Part shown: positions 9,074 to 17,765 of the stretch, piece by piece
Layout of the letters: each line of letters opens with the position of its first letter
Numbering within the stretch: position 1 is the stretch's first letter
Assembly (NCBI RefSeq): GCF_025917685.1
Contig: NZ_CP089518.1
Span: 993,001 to 1,057,000 of the forward strand
Direction: 5' to 3'
DNA: 64,000 nt
DNA from: Bacillus cereus
GTDB lineage: Bacteria; Bacillota; Bacilli; Bacillales; Bacillaceae_G
The notes under the pieces: generated by a model
Told to the model about the DNA's origin: nothing
What the model saw: the letters and a program-made list of their open reading frames with translations, nothing else
Database searches by the model: none
Position numbers and translations under genes: made by a program

Positions 9074-9949
9074 TTGAAACGGTTTAAGTTTTATATGATT
9101 AGCGGTATTGTGCTCGTTTTGTTAATAGTTTGTAACTTCGTTGATAAGCCGATTGCGAAGGTTGAAGAAGTGAAAGATACTGTGATGATGAAGATAAATA
9201 CGAAAGAGAGTATGGCACAAATTGATGGGCAGACAATTTATTTTAAGCAAATTGGCGTGGGGAAACCGCCTTTACTTATGCTTCACGGGTTTGGTGGTTC
9301 TTCAGATGGATTTAGTGATATTTATCCGGAACTAGCGAGAGATCATACGATTATTGCGGTTGATATTTTAGGATTTGGGCGTTCTTCTAAGCCAATAGAT
9401 TTTCAGTATTCGTTTCCTGCGCAAGTGAATTTATATTATAAGTTAATGAAGAAACTTGGATATGATCAGTTCGCAGTACTTGGTCATTCGATGGGTGGAG
9501 AGATGTCCCTTAATTTAGCGTACTTATATCCGGACGCGGTTACGCATCTTATTTTAGCGGATTCTACAGGAATTGAATCTTTTGAGCAAAAAGAAGGTTA
9601 TGAAATGCCACAGTTATCAACGGACCTGCAAACTGTAACTGCGATTACGGATTATAATAAAAATGAAGTGAAGAATAGTCGGGATGATAAAAAGCATTAT
9701 GATGAGCTTACAAAAATGAAAGAGCGCCGTATTGCGATGGAGGCAGATAAAATAAAAGTGCCAACGTTGATTATATGGGGTCGACATGATAAGAGTGTTT
9801 CTTGGGAAAACGGTGAGCTGTATCATCAGTTATTTGCAAATAGTACGTTTCATATCATTGAAAAAGGATACCACGCACCGTTTCGCCAGGAACCAATCGA
9901 ATTTATGGAATATGTACAAGCGTTTTTCGCGAAGCATCCACAAGGATAA
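9074..9949 (+). CDS. Membrane-anchored alpha/beta hydrolase
   Basis: About 291 residues. An N-terminal hydrophobic helix (FYMISGIVLVLLIVCNF) is followed by an alpha/beta-hydrolase fold: oxyanion region HGFGGSSDG, nucleophile elbow GHSMGGEMS, acid in WGRHDKS and histidine in KGYHAPF. The substrate is unknown, and the active site would face outside the cell. I prefer the TTG at 9074 because AAAGGAG (9058-9064) sits 9 nt before it. The in-frame ATG at 9053 lies before that Shine-Dalgarno and would add seven residues. The promoter is covered by a palindromic operator. Confidence 0.82.
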   Translation: MKRFKFYMISGIVLVLLIVCNFVDKPIAKVEEVKDTVMMKINTKESMAQIDGQTIYFKQIGVGKPPLLMLHGFGGSSDGFSDIYPELARDHTIIAVDILGFGRSSKPIDFQYSFPAQVNLYYKLMKKLGYDQFAVLGHSMGGEMSLNLAYLYPDAVTHLILADSTGIESFEQKEGYEMPQLSTDLQTVTAITDYNKNEVKNSRDDKKHYDELTKMKERRIAMEADKIKVPTLIIWGRHDKSVSWENGELYHQLFANSTFHIIEKGYHAPFRQEPIEFMEYVQAFFAKHPQG

Positions 9950-10031
9950 AATGAATTTTCAAGCATAAATCCACTTCTTTCCTCATAGAGTGAAACTAAT
10001 AAGGCTTGTCTAAGGAAAGGAATGAACGAAA

Positions 10032-10232
10032 GTGGAAACTTTACCATGGTGGATTTATCTTGTGATCGTTGGGATTGTATTGAGTGGTTACATGGTTTTA
10101 TATACTTCGAAAAGAGAGCAAGAGATGGATAATGAGTTTATCGAAAAAGAAGGCGAAGTTTATATGAAGCGATTAGAAGAAGAGCGCGAGAAACGCAATC
10201 AGGATAGTGATAAAGATTCAGTATTGCTTTAA
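10032..10232 (+). CDS. yhaL: Sporulation-associated membrane protein YhaL
   Basis: A 66-residue protein with one N-terminal membrane helix (WWIYLVIVGIVLSGYMVLY) and a charged, coiled C-terminal tail (FIEKEGEVYMKRLEEEREKR). This matches YhaL, described in B. subtilis as a SigH-controlled sporulation protein. The start is GTG behind AAGGAAAGGA. In B. subtilis yhaL lies near prsA and yhaM, which fits the general synteny here, although prsA is ~20 kb away in this window. Confidence 0.75.
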   Translation: METLPWWIYLVIVGIVLSGYMVLYTSKREQEMDNEFIEKEGEVYMKRLEEEREKRNQDSDKDSVLL

Positions 10233-10245
10233 TAGAAATTTTGAA

Positions 10246-10293
10246 AGGCTACCACTTAGTAGAACTTTACATCTAGGTTGGTAGTCTTTTTTT
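10246..10293 (+). terminator. Terminator after yhaL
   Basis: GGCTACCA pairs with TGGTAGTC, extended by CTTAG/CTAGG, and is followed by TTTTTTTC. Confidence 0.75.
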
Positions 10294-10316
10294 CTTTTGA
10301 GGGGAGCAAGTGCATG

Positions 10317-10362
10317 CCATCAAGTTAAGCTTATATAAGTTTAATTTTACATATATACGAGA
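10317..10362 (+). repeat. Dispersed CCATCAAG-type intergenic repeat, copy 1
   Basis: CCATCAAGTTAAGCTTATAT with the following AAGTTTAATTTTAC and CGAGATT recurs at 38501-38541 (CCATCAAGCTAAGCTTATAT, then AGGTTTAATTTCAC, CGCGAGATT). Both copies are in gene-free DNA just upstream of a gene. Confidence 0.6.
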
Positions 10363-10449
10363 TTCATCATGAACTTTTATTGATGGTATTTATATATATA
10401 TTTACTCATAAGAATGGAACTAGCTTAGTATTTATTGGGGGGATTAAGA

Positions 10450-11298
10450 ATGAATAGGGATGAAACCTCATTACATCCTGATACGGGTGTTACGTCTGTA
10501 ATGTTTGTTGAACGTTCATTAAATGAAATTCGTTTTTGGTCTAGAATCATGAAGGAGCATTCTTTTTTTCTTCGATTGGGGTTTAGATGCGAGGATACCC
10601 AACTAATCGAAGAGGCTAATCAATTTTATCGATTGTTTGAACATATCGAACAAATAGCATACTCCTATACAAATGAAACAGATCCTGGACAAATAAAAAG
10701 ATTTAATTCAGAAGTACAACAAGCCGCAACTAATATTTGGGGATTTAAGCGGAAAATTTTAGGTTTAATTCTCACATGTAAATTGCCAGGACAAAATAAT
10801 TTTCCACTGTTAGTTGACCACACAAGTAGGGAAGCTGATTATTTTAGAAGACGTTTAATTGAATTAAATGAAGGTAAATTAGATGCTCTTCCTGATGCTA
10901 TTATTAAAGAAAATGTTTTCTTTTTAAGGATTATGGCAGACCATGCTAAATTTATTGGTCATCTTCTTGATCCATCGGAAAGAAAGCTTGTAGATACAGC
11001 CCGGAATTTTAGCAATGATTTTGATGAATTGATGTATCAAGCAATTGACTTAGAATCTATGAAACCACAATCTCAAACTGTTCCTCTTTTAGATCAATTT
11101 TTAGATCAAAATCGTGTGTCAGTTACATCTCTTCGGGATTTTAAGAAAACGGCACGTGATTTAATTGAGCAATGTAAAATAAAGAGTATCATTCATCCAT
11201 TATTAGCAGACCATGTTTTTCGTGAAGCTGATAGATTTCTTGAAATAATTGATATGTTTGATGCTCATCTTACAAATATTAAATCACAATCTAGATAG
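10450..11298 (+). CDS. DUF2935 family protein
   Basis: A 282-residue, all-helical protein. It has two related halves: ERSLNEIRFWSRIMKEHSFF near the N-terminus and LVDHTSREADYFRRRL / LLADHVFREADRFLEII later. The repeated E/H/D-rich helices are the DUF2935 pattern, a ferritin-like bundle that may bind metal. The ATG at 10450 is preceded by GGGGGGA at a 7-nt spacing; the upstream in-frame TTG overlaps that site and is unlikely. The biological role of this family is unknown to me. Confidence 0.8.
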   Translation: MNRDETSLHPDTGVTSVMFVERSLNEIRFWSRIMKEHSFFLRLGFRCEDTQLIEEANQFYRLFEHIEQIAYSYTNETDPGQIKRFNSEVQQAATNIWGFKRKILGLILTCKLPGQNNFPLLVDHTSREADYFRRRLIELNEGKLDALPDAIIKENVFFLRIMADHAKFIGHLLDPSERKLVDTARNFSNDFDELMYQAIDLESMKPQSQTVPLLDQFLDQNRVSVTSLRDFKKTARDLIEQCKIKSIIHPLLADHVFREADRFLEIIDMFDAHLTNIKSQSR

Positions 11299-11334
11299 TA
11301 GAAGATAAGGAAAGATACTATTTTTCCTTAAGGT

Positions 11335-11367
11335 GAGAAGTTAACAATTTATTGTTAGCTTCTTTTC
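11335..11367 (+). terminator. Terminator after the DUF2935 gene
   Basis: GAAGTTAACAAT pairs with ATTGTTAGCTTC and is followed by TTTTC. Confidence 0.7.
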
Positions 11368-11369
11368 TT

Positions 11370-11890
11370 TGTGATGAAAAGGTTTAAAAATGACACTTTT
11401 AGTGGATGAAGAGATAAAAATCAAAATTTTCTTTTCGTCTAGTAAATTTACCTTTAAAGACTATAAATACCTTTGATCATATATGTAATTATTTGCAAAA
11501 TGATATATGCGGAAGATTTGCTAAATAAAGGGATTTAAAGTGAAAAGGAAAAATGATATTACTCCAAGTTCATTGTTTGTAGTCCATTTAAATCAATTGT
11601 GAAGTAATGATATTGAAGAATTACGGGACAATTTTAAAAGAATTTGATTTAGTGGAGAAAGGACCAAATGGACTCTGTTAGCTATCACAAAAATCCAATG
11701 TGCATATGCGAAGTGAAACAGAAGAAGGCCTATACTATGTCCTGTTTTTATATGTATCTTGGCTGTCTTATACATATGTATTTTGTCAGATAATCAAATA
11801 GATTAGTATAAAAATGAAAATGGAATTGATTTTTGCTAGAGAATACTATATATTCAATTTATTATAATATATGATTTTAACGTTACAAAG
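11370..11890. other. Gene-poor region with a possible decayed ORF
   Basis: No intact gene is visible. From ATG 11607 a plus-strand frame reads MILKNYGTILKEFDLVEK for 24 codons to a TAG at 11679. It then continues in the same frame for about 40 more codons, including a hydrophobic stretch, to a TAG at 11802. This could be a decaying gene, but there is no ribosome binding site and no family I recognise. The rest is AT-rich with no other signal. Confidence 0.25.
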
Positions 11891-11904
11891 GAGGGGGATG
11901 TACT

Positions 11905-12039
11905 ATGAAAAGAAGTAAATTTAAATTCACTAATTTAACAACGGCCGCCACTGAAGTGAATTTTAGTCCAAAATAAATTAGTTTAGATGAAGTTACCAAA
12001 AAGTACACAATTCCCATTGTACTCGAGGAGAGGGACTGA
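11905..12039 (+). pseudogene. Small ORF with an in-frame TAA, first gene of a micro-operon
   Basis: Behind a very strong ribosome binding site (AAGGAGGGGGA), an ATG opens a 23-codon frame (MKRSKFKFTNLTTAATE...) that stops at TAA 11974-11976. The same frame continues without a break for 20 more codons (ISLDEVTKKYTIPIVLEERD) to a TGA at 12037-12039, one base before the ATG of the next gene. The tight junction suggests a former 44-codon gene in which a codon such as CAA became TAA. It could also be a genuine 23-residue peptide. Family unknown. Confidence 0.5.
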
Positions 12040-12040
12040 C

Positions 12041-12271
12041 ATGAATACAAAAAAATTTCAAACCTATGTGGCGTTGTCAACAAAAGACTGGAGTGCTGAA
12101 ACATTTGTAAGAACCCTAGAAGAGATTGTAGCTTCGGCAAAAGAATATGAAAATGATTATATTGAAATCCATCAAGTATTAGAAATGGTAGTAACAGAAG
12201 TTGAAGTTGAGTATGTAATCATTCTAAATCATACGAGAAACTTAGATGATTTGGGGAAATACCTTAAATAA
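12041..12271 (+). CDS. 76-aa hypothetical protein, second gene of the micro-operon
   Basis: A 76-residue, mostly acidic protein beginning MNTKKFQTYVALSTKDWSA. It has no cysteine cluster, signal or membrane segment and looks like a small alpha/beta fold. GAGGAGAGGGAC, the ribosome binding site, lies inside the 3' end of the preceding frame. The ATG was preferred over an upstream in-frame ATG at 11987 that has no ribosome binding site. The one-base gap to the preceding frame suggests coupled expression. I do not recognise the family. A terminator follows. Confidence 0.65.
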   Translation: MNTKKFQTYVALSTKDWSAETFVRTLEEIVASAKEYENDYIEIHQVLEMVVTEVEVEYVIILNHTRNLDDLGKYLK

Positions 12272-12298
12272 TAATTTCTAAATACAGTTTATAAAAAA

Positions 12299-12343
12299 GG
12301 AACGCTTTCTGTTTATTATTCTAAAACAGAGGGCGTTTTTGTA
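12299..12343 (+). terminator. Terminator of the micro-operon
   Basis: AACGCTTTCTGTT pairs with AACAGAGGGCGTT and is followed by TTTTG. Confidence 0.75.
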
Positions 12344-12508
12344 TTTTCCGTAAAGTTTTTATAGATTATTTTCTATTTTAAACAGTGATAGTAGTAGACT
12401 GTTAGAGAAAAACGTGTTGTATCCATAGTCACAGTAACCATCCAAACCCCAATTCATACACTAGGATAGAGGTTTTTTCACCTAATAATCCAATGAAAAA
12501 GGAGTGTA

Positions 12509-13708
12509 ATGATGGAGAAACGTACTGTTAATGAAGCGGGAGGAAGTATACCACAACCAATCCGTAGCGATGGAGCAGGTGCGATTGATTCTGGCCCGCG
12601 TAATGTTATGCGGGATATTCAAAATCCGAATATGCTCGTTCCGCCTATAACTGATGCTGGATTAGTTCCTAACTTGAAATTTTCATTCTCAGACACTTCT
12701 ATGATTTTAAAACACGGTGGGTGGTCTCGGGAGATTACTGTTAGGGAACTTCCGGTTTCGACTACGATTGCTGGTGTAAATATGAGTTTAACGGCCGGAG
12801 GAGTACGTGAACTCCATTGGCATAAACAAGCAGAATGGGCATATATGCTTTTAGGAAAGGCACGCATAACGGCTGTTGATCAAAATGGACGGAATTTTAT
12901 TGCTGATGTTGGTCCGGGTGATCTTTGGTATTTCCCGCCTGGTATTCCGCATTCTATTCAAGGATTGGAACATTGTGAATTCCTGCTCGTTTTCGATGAT
13001 GGACATTTTTCTGATCTATCTACTTTAGCTATTTCAGACTGGTTTGCACATACGCCAAAAGAAGTTCTATCGGCTAATTTCGGAGTGCCAGAAAGTGCTT
13101 TTAACTCTATTCCATCAGAGCAAATCTATATTTATCAAGGAGAGGTACCGGGTTCGCTTGAGAGTCAGGAAGTCCAGTCACCTGAAGGAGAAATTCTTTT
13201 AACCTTCAAGCACGAATTGTTAAAACAAACACCTATCAAGACCCCTGGTGGTAGTGTCCGAATTGTAGACTCTACTAATTTTCCTATTTCAAAAACAATT
13301 GCAGCAGCACTAGTTGAAATTGAGCCTGGCGGAATGAGAGAGCTCCATTGGCATCCTAACAACGATGAGTGGCAGTATTATCTTACTGGGCAAGGAAGAA
13401 TGACTGTATTTCTTGGAGATGGTGCAGCTCGTACATTTGATTATCGAGCTGGTGATGTCGGATATGTACCGTTTGCGACGGGTCATTATATTCAAAATAC
13501 AGGTACCGAAACATTGTGGTTTTTAGAGATGTTCAGAAGCAATCGTTTTGAAGATGTGTCGTTAAATCAATGGATGGCACTGACTCCTAAAGAAATAGTG
13601 GAAAGTAATGTGCATGTTGGGCCGCAAGTGATGGATTCTTTACGTAAAGAGAAATGGCCTGTTGTGAAATATCCTGGGTTTTCATATAGTCCGAAAAATT
13701 ATGAGTAA
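12509..13708 (+). CDS. Bicupin, oxalate decarboxylase family, with variant lid
   Basis: A 399-residue two-cupin protein close in length and sequence to B. subtilis OxdC/OxdD, which convert oxalate to formate and CO2 with Mn. Both metal sites are complete: H103, H105, E109, H148 and H280, H282, E287, H326. Arginines R100 and R277 precede the HWH motifs as in OxdC. The N-terminal active-site lid reads SDLST (168-172) where OxdC has SENST. The OxdC lid glutamate is catalytic, so here an aspartate would have to replace it. The specificity may therefore differ (decarboxylase, oxidase or neither). AAGGAG precedes two adjacent ATGs; the second may be the true start. Confidence 0.85.
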   Translation: MMEKRTVNEAGGSIPQPIRSDGAGAIDSGPRNVMRDIQNPNMLVPPITDAGLVPNLKFSFSDTSMILKHGGWSREITVRELPVSTTIAGVNMSLTAGGVRELHWHKQAEWAYMLLGKARITAVDQNGRNFIADVGPGDLWYFPPGIPHSIQGLEHCEFLLVFDDGHFSDLSTLAISDWFAHTPKEVLSANFGVPESAFNSIPSEQIYIYQGEVPGSLESQEVQSPEGEILLTFKHELLKQTPIKTPGGSVRIVDSTNFPISKTIAAALVEIEPGGMRELHWHPNNDEWQYYLTGQGRMTVFLGDGAARTFDYRAGDVGYVPFATGHYIQNTGTETLWFLEMFRSNRFEDVSLNQWMALTPKEIVESNVHVGPQVMDSLRKEKWPVVKYPGFSYSPKNYE

Positions 13709-13709
13709 A

Positions 13710-13980
13710 AATGAAAATTTGCGTTATTCTTTCTGGAGACTGATAAGAAGGGATGGCGTATTTTTTATGCCTAATCTAGTCTTTACTAGTATTCGTTCTT
13801 TGTATTATTGTTCGGGAAATTATTATAGAAGAAAAGTATATGAAATTTGCATGATATAAAATACAAAACGGCGCTATTATAAGGTGTAACGCACAAGTTG
13901 CACAGGTTATGCAACGATAACTAGCTTTACTCTTCATCATTTATTTGACCATACTAGGCTTAGAGAGGTGATAAGCACAG
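13710..13980. other. Intergenic region without recognised features
   Basis: About 270 bases of AT-rich DNA. There is a small inverted repeat, GTTGCACAGGTTATGCAAC near 13895-13913, that could be an operator for the following XRE gene. I see nothing else. Confidence 0.25.
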
Positions 13981-13981
13981 T

Positions 13982-14430
13982 ATGATTTTTAGTGAACGTT
14001 TGAAAGAAGAAAGGGAAAAAAGAAATTGGTCGCAAAATGATTTGGCTGAAAACTTCATGTGAGCAGGCAGTCTGTTTCGAAATGGGAGACGGGAAAGAAC
14101 TATCCGAGCATTGAAATTATTATTCATTTAAGTGATCTGTTCGGCATTACGATTGATGAGTTATTGAGGAGTGGTCAAGAGTTGACGCAGAAAGTAATAG
14201 AAGATAGTAAACAATTAGCGCATCCAAAATGGAAGGTGTTCTTTGATGGTCTATTTATGATAGGAGTATTTTTGTTTATTGCAAAAATCGTTGTATGGCT
14301 GTTAAATAAGTTTGCAGGAGCAGGCATTACAATTTTAGCGGATGCACCATACGTAATGAACTTTTTACCCCTCATATTAATGGTTATAGGTGGTACAGTT
14401 TCTGATAAGTTGAAGAAAATATATAGATAA
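13982..14430 (+). pseudogene. XRE-family HTH regulator with membrane tail, frameshifted
   Basis: The first frame reads MIFSERLKEEREKRNWSQND, then LAENFM and a stop. A +1 shift resumes as SRQSVSKWETGKNYPSIEII and continues to the normal end. Inserting one A in the run at 14048-14052 (GAAAAC to GAAAAAC) would give the standard LAEKLHVSRQSVSKWE helix-turn-helix. The restored protein would have ~148 residues, an N-terminal DNA-binding domain and two membrane helices in the C-terminal half (FMIGVFLFIAKIVVWLL; FLPLILMVIGG). It is either a real pseudogene or a homopolymer sequencing error. Confidence 0.8.
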
Positions 14431-14518
14431 TGAAAGAAATCCCCCTACACTAGCTGTTCTTTCCACTCAAATTGTGTACTATAAAGGATAGGATGACATA
14501 AAGAAGGGGACATTTAGA

Positions 14519-15079
14519 ATGGAATTTCATGAACAGAAGATTTTGCCGGCAGTGAGGCAAATTAAAGATTTGGAAAAGCTATTACATAGTTCGTATGAGT
14601 ATATCGTTATTTTAGATATTCATGTCGGTCAATTGAGGAGTGTTATATCACTTGCGAAGCAATATTGTAAAAAGGTGTTTTTACATGTGGATTTAATTCA
14701 TGGGTTGCAGAGTGATGGGCATGCGACGGAGTATTTATGCCAAGAGTTTAGACCGTACGGGTTACTTTCGACAAAGGCCGGTGTCATTATGAAGGCGAAG
14801 CAAAAGGGTGTTGTGGCAATTCAGCGTATCTTTTTAATCGATTCTAGCGCAATGGAAAAGAGTTGCAACCTTTTGGAAAAGACGAAGCCGGATTATATTG
14901 AGGTGCTTCCAGGAGCAATGACGGACATTATCGCTGAAGTGAAGGAGCGTACTGGTGTACCGATTTTGGCGGGTGGTTTTATTCGTACAGTTGATGATGT
15001 GGAGAAAGCGTTAAATGCTGGTGCGACAGCAATTACGACATCAAAACGCGAACTATGGAAACATTACCAAAAAAAGTGA
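14519..15079 (+). CDS. glpP: Glycerol-3-phosphate-responsive antiterminator GlpP
   Basis: A 186-residue protein of the GlpP family, with a TIM-barrel-like pattern of beta-strand ends (YIVILDIHVG, VFLHVDLIHGL, DYIEVLPG, PILAGGFIRTVDDV, GATAITTSKR). GlpP binds glycerol-3-phosphate and the leaders of glp mRNAs, letting transcription pass the leader terminators and stabilising glpD mRNA. AAGGGGA precedes the ATG. It lies directly upstream of glpFK, whose leader holds such a terminator. Confidence 0.93.
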   Translation: MEFHEQKILPAVRQIKDLEKLLHSSYEYIVILDIHVGQLRSVISLAKQYCKKVFLHVDLIHGLQSDGHATEYLCQEFRPYGLLSTKAGVIMKAKQKGVVAIQRIFLIDSSAMEKSCNLLEKTKPDYIEVLPGAMTDIIAEVKERTGVPILAGGFIRTVDDVEKALNAGATAITTSKRELWKHYQKK

Positions 15080-15100
15080 CGAAAATGTGAAAAAATTCTG

Positions 15101-15129
15101 TTGACACCGCTTTCATTAGAGGTTAACAT
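15101..15129 (+). promoter_or_regulatory. glpF promoter
   Basis: TTGACA at 15101-15106 and TAACAT at 15124-15129 are separated by 17 nt. The -35 box is consensus and the -10 is weak. The -35 overlaps a perfect cre site. Confidence 0.7.
15102..15115. promoter_or_regulatory. cre site for CcpA
   Basis: TGACACCGCTTTCA fits every position of the Bacillus cre consensus TGWNANCGNTNWCA. It overlaps the -35 box of the glpF promoter, so CcpA bound there should repress glpFK when glucose is present, as known for glycerol uptake genes in B. subtilis. Confidence 0.8.
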
Positions 15130-15133
15130 TATA

Positions 15134-15234
15134 GACAAGTTAATAAACGTGACGGAGAAAAGAAGAGATCCACATTTCATTGTTTCTATATAATTTTATA
15201 TAGAAACGTGCAAAGCTGTGGGTCTTTTTCTTTT
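15134..15234 (+). promoter_or_regulatory. glpF leader with GlpP-controlled terminator
   Basis: The leader begins GACAAGTTAATAA, a block repeated in the glpD leader. A long hairpin follows: AGATCCACA pairs with TGTGGGTCT, enclosing an inner stem GTTTCTATATAA / TTATATAGAAAC, and ends in TTTTTC. Transcription would stop here unless GlpP with glycerol-3-phosphate prevents it. Confidence 0.8.
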
Positions 15235-15307
15235 GACAAAAACGAATGGCCATTCATTTTACCTCTATCACATTTAAAAGCGTTTAAATTGATTGTGGAG
15301 GGATTTT

Positions 15308-16129
15308 ATGTCAGCATTTTTAGGGGAATTAATAGGGACAGCGTTGTTAATCTTACTTGGTGGCGGCGTTTGTGCTGGTGTAAGTTTAAAGAAATCGTTT
15401 GCGAAAGATTCTGGTTGGATTGTAATTACAATGGGCTGGGGCTTAGCGGTTGCTATGGCAGCGTATGCAGTTGGATCAATTAGTGGGGCACATTTGAATC
15501 CGGCTTTAACGATAGGACTTGCTTTTAAGGGAGCGTTCCCATGGAGTGACGTACCTATGTATATCGCAGCACAAATGATTGGGGCAATTATCGGGGCAGT
15601 TATCGTATATTTACACTACTTACCACATTGGAAAGAAACAGAAGATCCAGGAACAAAGTTAGGTGTATTTGCAACAGGTCCAGCAATTCCGAACACATTT
15701 GCAAACCTTTTGAGTGAAATGATTGGAACATTCGTTTTAGTATTTGGTATATTAGCAATTGGAGCAAATAAATTTGCAGATGGATTAAATCCATTTATCG
15801 TAGGTTTCTTAATTGTAAGTATTGGTTTATCATTAGGTGGAACAACAGGATACGCAATCAACCCGGCTCGTGATTTAGGTCCGCGTATTGCACACTTCTT
15901 CCTTCCGATTGCAGGAAAAGGCGGTTCAAATTGGAAGTATGCATGGATTCCAGTAGTTGGTCCGATTCTAGGTGGATCACTTGCAGGTTTATTCCATCAA
16001 GTTGTATTTGAAGGAAAACAAAATCCAGCACTTATTTATGTGATTATTGCAACTGTGATTGTACTAGCAATCTCTTATATGACAAGTAAAAAAAGCGGAA
16101 GCACTACAAATAATAGAAAAGTAGCATAG
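15308..16129 (+). CDS. glpF: Glycerol uptake facilitator GlpF
   Basis: A 273-residue aquaglyceroporin of six membrane helices. The two pore signatures are N64-P-A (GAHLNPALTIG) and N185-P-A-R (GYAINPARDLGPR). It lets glycerol diffuse into the cell, where GlpK traps it as glycerol-3-phosphate. The ATG at 15308 is chosen because GGAGGG lies 5 nt before it; the upstream in-frame TTG at 15293 precedes that site. glpK follows after 12 nt, so both are one transcription unit under GlpP and probably CcpA. Confidence 0.93.
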   Translation: MSAFLGELIGTALLILLGGGVCAGVSLKKSFAKDSGWIVITMGWGLAVAMAAYAVGSISGAHLNPALTIGLAFKGAFPWSDVPMYIAAQMIGAIIGAVIVYLHYLPHWKETEDPGTKLGVFATGPAIPNTFANLLSEMIGTFVLVFGILAIGANKFADGLNPFIVGFLIVSIGLSLGGTTGYAINPARDLGPRIAHFFLPIAGKGGSNWKYAWIPVVGPILGGSLAGLFHQVVFEGKQNPALIYVIIATVIVLAISYMTSKKSGSTTNNRKVA

Positions 16130-17632
<1,503 letters not shown>

Positions 17633-17645
17633 TCATAAACAGTGT

Positions 17646-17742
17646 TATAATGGTGACAAGTTAATAATTCGGTAGGAGATTTGGAGAGACCACAACGCGC
17701 TATAGAGGCGAAATCTATAGCGGAGTTTGTGGTCTCTTTTTT
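17646..17742 (+). promoter_or_regulatory. glpD promoter -10 and GlpP-type leader terminator
   Basis: TATAAT at 17646-17651 is followed by GACAAGTTAATAATTCGG, sharing GACAAGTTAATAA with the glpF leader. A large hairpin then forms: AGAGACCACAA pairs with TTGTGGTCTCT and an inner GCTATAG pairs with CTATAGC, followed by TTTTTC. Best read as a separate glpD promoter with antitermination by GlpP. The -35 (TTTCAA, 17 nt upstream of the -10) is weak. Confidence 0.8.
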
Positions 17743-17765
17743 CGTTATCAAAGGGAGGAATTACC

